NCBI GenBank assembly: GCA_964454005.1 | Contig: CAYVQE010000005.1 | Coordinates: forward strand, 1 to 64,000 | DNA length: 64,000 nt | Source: CAYVQE01 sp964454005 | Lineage (GTDB): Bacteria > Myxococcota > B64-G9 | Reading direction: 5' to 3' | Part shown: in pieces, positions 8,730-17,053 of the stretch | Layout of the letters: the number at the start of each line of letters is the position of its first letter | How positions within the stretch are numbered: the stretch's first letter is position 1 | Notes under the pieces: model-generated | The model's input: the letters and a program-made list of their open reading frames with translations, nothing else | The model's database searches: none | What the model was told of the DNA's origin: nothing | Translations under genes and position numbers: made by a program

Positions 8730-10145
8730 ATGGTTTTTCTTTCCAGTGCGGACATCGACGCCATCGACTACAGCGCGCGCGACCTGCTGTGGCGGGTAGG
8801 GGTGCGGATCGACGATCCTGCGACCTTGGATGCGCTGGAGCGGGACGGGGCGGCAGTCGACCGGGAGACCGGCCGGTCCCGCCTGACCCGGTCGTGGCTG
8901 GACGACCGACTGGGCAAGGCCCCGGAGCGTTTCGTACTGCACGGTCGCGATCGGACACACGATCTACAGCTCGGCCAGGGCCGGGTGCACTTCGGCAACG
9001 GCGGCCGGGTGTTCCGGGTGCGTGACATCGACAGCGGCGAGTTCCGCCCCACCGGCATGCGCGACCTGGCGGCCATCGCCAGCCTGGTCGAGCATTTGGA
9101 GCAGATCGACTTCTTCATCATCCCCTGCCAGGCTGAAGACCTGGCGGCCGAGCAATACCACGCCAACGAGTTCTGGCTGGCCTGCAACCACACCGCCAAG
9201 CACGTGATGGGCGGCTGCGGCGATCTGCGCGGTGTCGAGCAGATATGGCGACTGGGCGGCTTGTTGGCCGGCTCTGCGGAAGCCTTCGCCGCGGCGCCCT
9301 TCCTGTCGGTGATCACCAACACCGTCAGCCCGCTGATCTTCAACGCCGATGTGCTGCGCATCATGCGCTTCTGCTGCCAGAACGGCCTGCCGCTGACCTG
9401 TGCCCCGGCTCCGATCGCCGGGGCCACCGCCCCGGCCACATTGGCCGGAGCCCTGACGCAGCAGCACGCCGAATCGCTGGCCGCGGTGGCCATCGCCCAG
9501 GTCTTCCAGCCGGGCGCCCGCATCCTGTACGGCGCCGTGCTGTCGAGCATGGACCTGCGGCACATGGATTTCTGCCTGGGTGCGGCCGAGATGGCCATCA
9601 TGAACGCGGCCGCGGTGCAGCTGGCCAAACACAGCCGCCTGCCGATCTACGCCAGCGCCGGGGTGACCGACGCCAAGACTCCGGACGTGCAGGCCGGCAT
9701 GGAAAAGGCCCTGTCGCAGCTGTTGGTGGCCCAGGCCGGCGGCGACGCCATCCACCTGGCGGCCGGAATGCTGGATTCCGGCAACAGCGTGGCCTACGAG
9801 CAGTACCTGATCGACGACGAGCTGATCGGCATGGTGCGGCGGTGTTTGGCCGGCGTGCGGGTCGACGAGCAGACGCTGGCCCAGGAGGTGATCGCCCGGG
9901 TCGGTCCGGGTGGCAACTACGTCACCGAGGACCACACGGTGGATCACATGTTCGATGAGTTCTTCTTCCCCCGGCTGGCGGTGCGCAGCAACTTCGACGT
10001 CTGGAACACGGGCGGCCGGCAGGGGATGGGAGACCGGGCCCGGCAGGTGGCCAGCGAGTTGCTCGAGCAGCACGCGGCGACGCTGCTGGCGGCCGAGCGA
10101 CGCGCCGCGGTGGAGGCGGCTTTTCCGGGAATCGTCACCCTGTGA
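8730..10145 (+). CDS. Non-pyrrolysine MttB-family methyltransferase
   Basis: A 471-residue member of the trimethylamine methyltransferase superfamily. The frame has no internal amber codon, so it lacks the pyrrolysine of true MttB. It groups by architecture with MtgB-like enzymes that demethylate quaternary amines such as glycine betaine, proline betaine or carnitine. N-terminal LLWRVGVRIDDP and the Gly-rich VHFGNGGRVFRVRD are family-like. The substrate cannot be read from the sequence. The corrinoid partner is directly upstream and the activase downstream, so this is the substrate-specific methyltransferase of the operon. Confidence 0.9.
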   Translation: MVFLSSADIDAIDYSARDLLWRVGVRIDDPATLDALERDGAAVDRETGRSRLTRSWLDDRLGKAPERFVLHGRDRTHDLQLGQGRVHFGNGGRVFRVRDIDSGEFRPTGMRDLAAIASLVEHLEQIDFFIIPCQAEDLAAEQYHANEFWLACNHTAKHVMGGCGDLRGVEQIWRLGGLLAGSAEAFAAAPFLSVITNTVSPLIFNADVLRIMRFCCQNGLPLTCAPAPIAGATAPATLAGALTQQHAESLAAVAIAQVFQPGARILYGAVLSSMDLRHMDFCLGAAEMAIMNAAAVQLAKHSRLPIYASAGVTDAKTPDVQAGMEKALSQLLVAQAGGDAIHLAAGMLDSGNSVAYEQYLIDDELIGMVRRCLAGVRVDEQTLAQEVIARVGPGGNYVTEDHTVDHMFDEFFFPRLAVRSNFDVWNTGGRQGMGDRARQVASELLEQHAATLLAAERRAAVEAAFPGIVTL

Positions 10146-10170
10146 CGGCCCGGCGAGGGGTGCGCGAGCC

Positions 10171-10782
10171 ATGCCGGTCGAGCCCGAGCAACCGGAGTGC
10201 CGGCGGCTGATCGCCTGCGGGGTGTTCGTCCCGGCCCTGGAGAACCTGGGGCTCGACCGGCGCTGGCCCGGGCTGGAGCTGAAAGTGATGCCGGCCAGCC
10301 TGCACATCCAGCCGACCCGCCTCTACGAGATGCTGGCCCAGGAATTGGCGCGCAGCGACTGCCCGCGGCCCCGGACCGGCCTGCTCTATGGCAGCTGCTT
10401 CCCCGGCATCGATGACTTCTGCCGCAAGCAGGGTTTGCGGCGGGTCAGCGGAGCCCACTGCTACGAGATGCTGCTCGGGCCACGGCGCTTTACCCGGCTG
10501 ATGGACGAGACCGCCGGGACCTTTTTCGCCGAACGGGTGTTGCTGCAGAACTTCGAGCAGCACTGCGTCGAACCGTTGGAGCTCGACGATGCCGAGGTGC
10601 GCGCGGCCACCTTCGCCCACTACCGGCGCCTGATCTACATCCGCCAGCCGGACGACCCCGACCTCGGCCCCCGGGCCGCTGCGGTCGCTGATTTTCTGGG
10701 CTTGAGCCTCGGAGTGCTGGATGCGGATTACACCTACTTCGAGCACCTGGTCGACGACCTGGTGCGGGGAGGTGGAGGCTGA
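10171..10782 (+). CDS. DUF1638 family protein
   Basis: A 203-residue protein of a family without known function that recurs next to corrinoid methyltransferase and activase genes. It shows the typical CRRLIACGVF start, a LHIQPTRLYEML segment and GLLYGSCFPGIDDFC. Several conserved cysteines (in the first strand, SCF, DFC and HCYE) suggest a metal or cofactor role, which is inference. The ATG at 10171 was chosen because upstream codons lie in the methyltransferase gene. Its stop overlaps the activase start by 1 nt. Confidence 0.8.
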   Translation: MPVEPEQPECRRLIACGVFVPALENLGLDRRWPGLELKVMPASLHIQPTRLYEMLAQELARSDCPRPRTGLLYGSCFPGIDDFCRKQGLRRVSGAHCYEMLLGPRRFTRLMDETAGTFFAERVLLQNFEQHCVEPLELDDAEVRAATFAHYRRLIYIRQPDDPDLGPRAAAVADFLGLSLGVLDADYTYFEHLVDDLVRGGGG

Positions 10783-12719
10783 TGGCCCGACCCGAACGAC
10801 CGACTGCATTGGGGCTGCCGCGCTATGCGCCCGGGCCGCCGGCCGCCCGGCGGCCGCGCGATCGAACCGTGCTGGTCAATGTGCTGCCGGACGACATCTG
10901 GCTCGAGGCCCGGCGCGGGGACAACCTGCTCGACGTTTTGAAGAAGGGTGATGTGGACATCGATGCCGAATGCGGCGGCTTGGGCCAGTGCGGCAAGTGC
11001 AAGGTACGCATTCTGAGCTCCATCGACCTGCCGCCGGAGCAGTCGCGCGAGCACCTGAGCCGAAAGGAGATCGGCCAGGGCATCCGGCTGGCTTGCCACA
11101 CCGTGCTGCAGGACGATCTGATCGTGTGGACCGGCGACCGCGAGCCCGAGTCGGAGTACGTCCAGATCCTGCAGACCGGGGCCCGGCCGCTGTTCCAGCT
11201 CGAGCCGCTGGTCGATCGCAAGCTGATCAACCTGCGGGTCGACTCGGCCGGCGGCGAACTGTCCTACATGGAACAGGTGCGCCTGGCCATGGGGCCGGTC
11301 GGCCGCCGGCTCGAGCCCTCGCTGTGGTGCCTGCGGTCGATCGTCGAGCGCATGCAGCAGGCGGAGTTTCGCGGCGCAGCGGTCTACCACGCGGATCGCT
11401 TGATCGCCTGGCAGGCCTGGGAGGATCTGGAGCGCTACTACGGGCTGACTCTGGACCTGGGCACCAGCACGTTGGTGGGCAAGCTGGTCAACCTGCTCGA
11501 CGGCACCGTGGTGGCCGCCATCTCGCGGCTGAACGGCCAGCTCCAGTACGGCGCGGACGTGATCAGCAGGCTGAAGTACATCAAGGAGAATTCCGACGGC
11601 CTGGAGCGGCTGCACACCATCATGCTGCGCGACATCAACCGCATCGTCCAGCGCCTGCTGGAGGTCGAGCATATCGACGCCGGGGATGTCTACGCAGCCG
11701 TGGTCGCCGGCAACACCACCATGCAGCACATCTTTCTGCGGGTCGATCCGACCAGCATCGCCGAGGTGCCCTTCGTGCCGGTGGTCAAGGAGGGGGTGAT
11801 CGCCAGGGCGTCCGAGCTGGATCTGGGGGTGCACCCGGAGGCGCCGTGCCACGTGGTGCCGTCGCGCAGCGGCTACATCGGCGGCGACCTGATCGCCGTC
11901 ATCCTGGCCTCTGGCGCAGCCGAGCAGAACGACGAGTTGGTGCTGGGGCTCGATCTGGGCACCAACGGTGAAATTTTTCTGGGCAACGCCGATCGCATCC
12001 TGACCTGTTCGGCCGCCGCCGGGCCGGCCTTCGAGGGCGCCAACATCTCCCACGGGATGATCGCCCGCGGCGGCGCCATCGAGGCGGTGCTGAGCAGCGA
12101 GCACAAGAGCACCTTCGTCTACCGCATCGTCGGCAACATCGAACCGCGCGGCCTGTGCGGCAGCGGCCTGGTGGATCTGGTCGCTTTGCTGCTGCACTGC
12201 GGTATCATCGACCCCGAAGGCCTGATCGGCCATGTCGGCGACGAACGGCTGGCCGACCTCGACGCCCGGGTGGTCGAGCGCGCAGGCGCCCACGCCTTCA
12301 TGGTGGCCCCGCCGGAAGAGGCCCACGGCGGCCGGGCCATCTTCTTGACCCAGCGCGACGTGCGCGAGCTGCAGCTGGCCAAGGCGGCCATCGCCGCCGG
12401 GGTGGAGTCGCTGCTGGAGGAGCTGGGCGTCGGCCCCGGCGACATCGACAAGGTCCTGCTGACCGGGGCCTTCGGCAACTACATCAACGCCCACAGCGCG
12501 CTGCGCATCGGGCTGCTGCCGGCGTTCGACCCGGGGGTCATCACCACCCTGGGCAACGCGGCCAGCACCGGGGCCAACATGATGCTGCTGTCCAAGATGC
12601 ACTGGCGGCGGGCTGAGGAGCTGAGCGAGCGGATCGAGTACATCGCGCTCAGCGCGCGTCCGACCTTCATGCAGCGCTTCGTCGAACAGATGGACTTTCC
12701 GGAGGACAACCTGTGGTGA
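10782..12719 (+). CDS. RACo-type corrinoid activation ATPase (2Fe-2S, DUF4445)
   Basis: A 645-residue reductive activator of corrinoid proteins. The N-terminus holds a plant-type 2Fe-2S cluster with Cys64, Cys70, Cys73 and Cys105 (CGGLGQCGKC and LACHT). From about residue 220 an ASKHA ATPase fold begins at LTLDLGTSTLVGKLV, with a second phosphate motif at LGLDLGTNGEIFL and GAFGNYI near the end. It would use ATP to drive reduction of inactive Co(II) to Co(I). The start overlaps the DUF1638 stop by one base (TGATG). Confidence 0.93.
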   Translation: MARPERPTALGLPRYAPGPPAARRPRDRTVLVNVLPDDIWLEARRGDNLLDVLKKGDVDIDAECGGLGQCGKCKVRILSSIDLPPEQSREHLSRKEIGQGIRLACHTVLQDDLIVWTGDREPESEYVQILQTGARPLFQLEPLVDRKLINLRVDSAGGELSYMEQVRLAMGPVGRRLEPSLWCLRSIVERMQQAEFRGAAVYHADRLIAWQAWEDLERYYGLTLDLGTSTLVGKLVNLLDGTVVAAISRLNGQLQYGADVISRLKYIKENSDGLERLHTIMLRDINRIVQRLLEVEHIDAGDVYAAVVAGNTTMQHIFLRVDPTSIAEVPFVPVVKEGVIARASELDLGVHPEAPCHVVPSRSGYIGGDLIAVILASGAAEQNDELVLGLDLGTNGEIFLGNADRILTCSAAAGPAFEGANISHGMIARGGAIEAVLSSEHKSTFVYRIVGNIEPRGLCGSGLVDLVALLLHCGIIDPEGLIGHVGDERLADLDARVVERAGAHAFMVAPPEEAHGGRAIFLTQRDVRELQLAKAAIAAGVESLLEELGVGPGDIDKVLLTGAFGNYINAHSALRIGLLPAFDPGVITTLGNAASTGANMMLLSKMHWRRAEELSERIEYIALSARPTFMQRFVEQMDFPEDNLW

Positions 12720-14344
12720 GCCGAGGACGGGACTGGGACGCCACCGTCGACCTGGTGGTGGTGGGTCTCGGCGCCGCCGGTACCTGCGCCGCCATCGAGG
12801 CGGCTGCGGCCGGGGCGCAGGTGTTGGCGGTGGATCGCTTCGACGGCGGCGGTGCGACCCGCCGCTCGGGCGGCGTCATCTATGCTGGGGGCGGCACCCG
12901 CTTGCAGCGCCGTCACGGCTTCGAAGACGACGTGCAGCGGATGCTGACCTACATCGAGGCCGAAGCCGGCGGCGTGGTCGACCGGGTGGTGCTGCGGGCC
13001 TTTTGCGAACGCAGCTGCGAGAACATCGATTGGCTAGAACGGCACGGGGTCGAGTTCGGCGAGGCATTCTATCCCGGAAAGGCCACCGAGCCGCCGGCCG
13101 GCGTGGGCCTGTACTACTCGGGCAACGAGTGGCAGCTCGAGCGCGACCGGCCGCCGCCGCGGGGACACGTGCCCGACGGGGGCGGACGCAACGGTCGGGT
13201 ACTCTACGAGGCACTCAGCCGGGCCGCGACCGCGGCCGGGGTACGGATCCAGCGCTGGACGCGGGCGGTCGAGCTGGTGACCGATGAGAGCGGCGCTGTG
13301 GTCGGCGCCGTGCTCGAGGCCCAGCGGCCAAATCCGTTGCTGCGTGCAGCGCAGCGCGGTTTGTTGGCGGCAGCCGGCCTGCAGCGACGCCTGGGCCCGG
13401 CGCTGGCGCGGCTGGAGCGAAGCGGCGGGCGTCGCCAGCGGGTGCGCGCGCGCGGTGGGGTGGTGCTGGCCAGCGGCGGCTTCGTGTACTCGGCCGGGCG
13501 CATGCGCCGGCGGGCGCCGGCCTTTGCCGGCTGCATGCCCCTGGGCACCCCGGGGGACGACGGCGCGGCCCTGCGGTTGGGCGCGGCGGTGGGCGCAGCC
13601 AACGGCGAGCTGGACGCCTGCGCCGCGCTGCGTTTCATCAGCCCGCCCGAAGCATTCAGCCACGGGCTGTTGGTCGACTCCAGCGGCCGGCGTTTCTGCG
13701 ACGAGAGCCGCTACGGCGCCAGCCTGGGCCGGGCCATCGCCGGGCGGCCCGGCGGTCGGGCCTGGCTGATCATCGACGCCGGGTTGCGGCGCCGGGTGCT
13801 GGACGAGTTGGCCGCCGCCGCCAAGCCCTGGCGCCAATCGCCGACGGCCCTGCTCAGCGGCCGTAGCAACGCCCTGCTGTTCCTGCACCTGACCGGCCGC
13901 ACCCAGCTGCATCTCAACCGGGTGCGGGCGCCGCATCCGGAGCGGCTGGCTCGCAAGCTGGGCCTGACGGCTGCGGCGCTGGCGCGAACCATCGAGCAGC
14001 ACAACCGGGCGCTGGCCGCCGGCCGGCCCGATGAGCGGGGCAAGCCCGATCGCTTCCGGGCGCCGATCACCGAGCCGCCCTTCGAGGCGTTGGCCTGCCA
14101 CCTGGACCATCCGCTGCTGTTGACCCCGTGCTTCACGCTGGGCGGCCTGCGCACCGATCCGTTGACCGGGCGGGTGTTGGGCCGCCGCGATGGCCGGCCC
14201 ATCGCCGGGCTCTACGGCGCTGGCCGGGCCGCGGTGGGGGTCTGCTCGCGCTCCTACGTCAGCGGCCTGTCGCTGGCCGACTGCGTGTTCAGCGGCCGCA
14301 ACGCCGGCCGCCACGCAGCCGAGCGGGCCGCGTCCGGTCGCTGA
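12713..14344 (+). CDS. FAD-dependent oxidoreductase, fumarate reductase/ketosteroid dehydrogenase type
   Basis: A 543-residue flavoprotein. The dinucleotide-binding motif VVVGLGAAGTCAA is near residues 15-27, followed by a GGGATRRSGGVIYAGGG segment and a C-terminal FAD motif in AGLYGAGRAAVGVCS. The family catalyses alpha,beta-desaturation or enoate reduction. No heme or Fe-S binding motif is fused to it. The GTG start overlaps the activase stop, so it belongs to the operon. It may process a product of demethylation; the substrate is unknown. Confidence 0.82.
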   Translation: MVSRGRDWDATVDLVVVGLGAAGTCAAIEAAAAGAQVLAVDRFDGGGATRRSGGVIYAGGGTRLQRRHGFEDDVQRMLTYIEAEAGGVVDRVVLRAFCERSCENIDWLERHGVEFGEAFYPGKATEPPAGVGLYYSGNEWQLERDRPPPRGHVPDGGGRNGRVLYEALSRAATAAGVRIQRWTRAVELVTDESGAVVGAVLEAQRPNPLLRAAQRGLLAAAGLQRRLGPALARLERSGGRRQRVRARGGVVLASGGFVYSAGRMRRRAPAFAGCMPLGTPGDDGAALRLGAAVGAANGELDACAALRFISPPEAFSHGLLVDSSGRRFCDESRYGASLGRAIAGRPGGRAWLIIDAGLRRRVLDELAAAAKPWRQSPTALLSGRSNALLFLHLTGRTQLHLNRVRAPHPERLARKLGLTAAALARTIEQHNRALAAGRPDERGKPDRFRAPITEPPFEALACHLDHPLLLTPCFTLGGLRTDPLTGRVLGRRDGRPIAGLYGAGRAAVGVCSRSYVSGLSLADCVFSGRNAGRHAAERAASGR

Positions 14345-14623
14345 CCTTCGTTCTTGCCGCCCGAAGAGCGGGGGGCCACGAGCCAATTGGCCGGCGCCGG
14401 CGTGGTCGACATGCAAAAAATTCCGGTGCAACTCCGGGCCAGAGGCCGCTCGGGGCAAAGCGGCCGATTTCTTTTTTCCGCCCGGGGACCTGTAGTATAC
14501 CTGGATGGCGCTGATCGGGGGGAAGACCAGAAATTCCCGCCCGCCGGGCGGGGATGAAAACCGAGCTGGAAGCTCCTGTGGCGGATCGTCCGTCGAGGAG
14601 CTTCGGGAGAGAGAGGACGGTAC
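14345..14623 (+). promoter_or_regulatory. Intergenic region before glutamine synthetase
   Basis: This 279-nt gap has no convincing gene. It contains a possible -10 (TAGTAT, about 14493-14498) with a poor -35, and a 9-bp stem at 14534-14554 (TTCCCGCCC, loop GCC, GGGCGGGGA, one G-T pair). That stem precedes ATGAAAACCG and superficially resembles a single type I-E CRISPR repeat. A purine-rich GAGAGAGAGGA precedes the next ATG. The region probably carries the glutamine synthetase promoter and leader. Confidence 0.4.
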
Positions 14624-16171
14624 ATGGCAGGCACGGACTTCGGTTATGCGCTCTCCAACCCGCTCGCCAAGCTGCTCGACAAGCCGCGCCAGGACTTCAC
14701 CCGGCGCGACCTGATGCAGCTGATCGCGCAGCAGGGCATCGAGCGTTTCGGCTTCCACTACACCGCGCTCGACGGCAAGCTCAAGGAACTCAAGATCCCG
14801 ATCACCTCGCGCTCCGGCGCCGAGCTGATCCTGGCAGAGGGGGAGCGGGTCGACGGCTCGTCGCTGTTCAAGGGCATGGTCGACGCCGCCCTGTCTGACC
14901 TGTACGTGGTCCCGCTCTACCGCAGCGCCTTTTTGAACCCCTTCGAGGGCAAGAGCCTGGACTTCATCTGCCGCTACGTCACCAAGGACGGCGAGCTGGC
15001 ACCCTTCGCCCCGGACACCATCCTGATCAACGCCAGCCGGCGTTTCCGCGAGCGCACCGGGCTCGATCTCTACACCCTGGGCGAGCTCGAGTTCTTCCTC
15101 ATCGGCGAGGACCCCAAGGGCATCTTCACCGCCCAGAAGCAGCACGGCTACCACGCCGCCTCGCCCTTCATCAAGAGCGGCCCCATCCTCAACGAGATGA
15201 TCCACCACATCACCCAGATCAGCGGCGACGTGAAGTACGCCCACAGCGAGGTGGGCTACATCGACGCCATCCGTAGCAACCTGCCCGAGATCGAGGGCAA
15301 GTGCGGCGAGCAGCTCGAGATCGAGTACCTGCCGCGGCCCATCGAGGAGGCGGCCGACAACCTGGTGCTGGGCCGCTGGTTGATCCGCAACATCGCCTAC
15401 CGCAACGGCTGCGTGGCCACCTTCGCGCCCAAGATCGAAGAGGGCGTGGCCGGCAATGGCATGCACGTGCACATCGCCGCCATGCGCGACGGCCAGAACG
15501 CGATGACCGACGAATCGGGCGAGCTGTCGGCCGCCGCCCGCAAGCTGATCGGCGGGTTGTGCCGCTACGCCGGCTCGCTGACCGCCTTCGGCAACACGGT
15601 CTCGTCGGCCTACCTGCGGCTGGTGCCCAACCAGGAGGCGCCGACGCGCGTTTGCTGGAGCGATCTGAACCGCAGCGCCATGATCCGGGTGCCGCTGGGC
15701 TGGGCGCGGGTATCCAACCTGGCCCGGCTGGTCAACCCCCAGGAGACCGAGCAGGTGGAGCGGACCGGCGAACGCCAGACGGTGGAGCTGCGCAGCCCGG
15801 ACGGCAGCGCGGTGGTGCATTTGCTGCTGGCCGGCATCGCCATGGCCGCCGAGTGGGGCTCGGCCGAGACCGAGGCCGATGCGCTGACCGAAAAGCTCTA
15901 CGTCCAGGGCAACATCTTCGAGGATCAGGCCTTGTTGGATCGGCTGCCCAAGCTGCCCGGCTCCTGCGAGGCCTCCGGCTGGAACCTGGACGAGCAGCGC
16001 GAACTCTATCAGCGCGGCGGGATCTTTCCGCCCAGCGTCATCGACTGGATGGTCGGCCGGCTGACCGGCCAGGCCGACGCCGAGATGAACCGGCGCCTGG
16101 CCGACATGCCGGCCGAGGATAGACTGCACGAGACGCGGCGCATCATGCACCGCTGCCTGCACGAGCAGTGA
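14624..16171 (+). CDS. Glutamine synthetase family protein
   Basis: A 515-residue ATP-dependent ligase of the glutamine synthetase superfamily. It has DGSSLFKG, LGELEFF with catalytic acidic residues, and the ATP-binding signature FAPKIEEGVAGNGMHVHI. No adenylylation-site NLxxLPPEE segment is visible. It may make glutamine or, given the preceding amine-type methyltransferase operon, a gamma-glutamyl derivative of an amine; the sequence does not decide this. It has its own 279-nt leader, so it may be transcribed separately from the corrinoid genes. It converges on the stress-protein gene. Confidence 0.88.
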   Translation: MAGTDFGYALSNPLAKLLDKPRQDFTRRDLMQLIAQQGIERFGFHYTALDGKLKELKIPITSRSGAELILAEGERVDGSSLFKGMVDAALSDLYVVPLYRSAFLNPFEGKSLDFICRYVTKDGELAPFAPDTILINASRRFRERTGLDLYTLGELEFFLIGEDPKGIFTAQKQHGYHAASPFIKSGPILNEMIHHITQISGDVKYAHSEVGYIDAIRSNLPEIEGKCGEQLEIEYLPRPIEEAADNLVLGRWLIRNIAYRNGCVATFAPKIEEGVAGNGMHVHIAAMRDGQNAMTDESGELSAAARKLIGGLCRYAGSLTAFGNTVSSAYLRLVPNQEAPTRVCWSDLNRSAMIRVPLGWARVSNLARLVNPQETEQVERTGERQTVELRSPDGSAVVHLLLAGIAMAAEWGSAETEADALTEKLYVQGNIFEDQALLDRLPKLPGSCEASGWNLDEQRELYQRGGIFPPSVIDWMVGRLTGQADAEMNRRLADMPAEDRLHETRRIMHRCLHEQ

Positions 16172-16189
16172 GCCGGCTCGCCCCCGTCT

Positions 16190-17053
16190 TCAGCGCACCA
16201 GCAGGATGGCGCCGTCGATCAGTTCTTCCAGGCAGGGAGGGCGGGGGGCGTTGAGCAGCGGCAGGTCGGCCGGCAGACACCACAGCGCGCCGGGCAACTC
16301 GGCGGCCAGCGCCCGGATGCGACCGATGGCGGTGATGCGCGGCGTGGCACCCAGATCCTCGGCCCGGCCGCGCACATCCAGCCGGTGGCGCGCCGCGCGC
16401 GACTCGGCGGCCGCCAGCAGCTGCCGGGCGCGAGCCGCATCGGCCCCCAGCGCCTGGATCACCAGCGGCCGCTGAATGCGCTCGGCCAGCTCGGCACAGA
16501 ACCCGAGGGCGCGCTCGGACAAGGGGGTATCGGCCAGGGTGACCACCACCGGGCCCAGCGGCTCGACTCCAGGCCGCAGCAGCAGCACCGGCCGGCCGGC
16601 CCGGGCGGCGGCTTCCAGCGCCGCGGCCGCCACGCATTGCGGTCGGGCCAGCGGCCGGGCAGCGGTCAGCGCCACCAGCAGATCGATGTCGCCGGCGGCC
16701 GCCGCCACCGCGGCCCGCTTGCGCCCGCGCACCACCCGGAAGCGCCAGCTCACCCGCGCCCGGCCGACCGTCTGCGCCAGGGCCCGCTGGGCGTCGGCGG
16801 CCAGCGCCCGCAGCGTGCGGCGCAGGGCGCGGGCCTCGATCGGGGCGGCGGTGGCGGTGCGCAGGTTGATCTCGCGCAAAAAGGAGAGTTCGGCGGTGCG
16901 CAGCAGATCGTCGTCCTCGATGAACAGGGCGTCGACCTCGGCCCGCAGGTGCGCGGCCAGATCGGCGACCAGCTGCAGCTGCACCGGGTCACAGCGGGCC
17001 GCATCCAGCGCCAGCAGGATGCGCTGGCCGGCGGTCGCCACAGCCGCGCTCAT
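16190..17053 (-). CDS. Two-domain universal stress protein
   Basis: A 287-residue protein with two UspA-like halves (about 10-150 and 155-287). Each starts with a hydrophobic strand (ILLALDAA, VVVTLADT) followed by a helix. The canonical GxxGS nucleotide motif is degenerate in both halves, so ATP binding is uncertain. The ATG overlaps the stop of the Lon-type protease (ATGA), so the two are probably translated together. It may act as a stress-linked partner of the protease. Confidence 0.72.
   Translation of the reverse strand: MSAAVATAGQRILLALDAARCDPVQLQLVADLAAHLRAEVDALFIEDDDLLRTAELSFLREINLRTATAAPIEARALRRTLRALAADAQRALAQTVGRARVSWRFRVVRGRKRAAVAAAAGDIDLLVALTAARPLARPQCVAAAALEAAARAGRPVLLLRPGVEPLGPVVVTLADTPLSERALGFCAELAERIQRPLVIQALGADAARARQLLAAAESRAARHRLDVRGRAEDLGATPRITAIGRIRALAAELPGALWCLPADLPLLNAPRPPCLEELIDGAILLVR

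Noticed and set aside
8730..10145. Possible pyrrolysine-containing TMA methyltransferase
   Set aside because: The reading frame is complete without an in-frame amber codon, and no pyl genes were seen.
14531..14562. Single stretch like a type I-E CRISPR repeat (stem plus GGGGATGAAAACCG)
   Set aside because: Only one copy is present, with no spacer-repeat pattern and no cas genes nearby. It resembles the hairpin at 15-35 and is better called an isolated stem.
13034..16162. 1042-codon open frame on the minus strand
   Set aside because: It spans the flavoprotein, the intergenic region and the glutamine synthetase on the opposite strand, and its composition is that of a reversed GC-rich frame.
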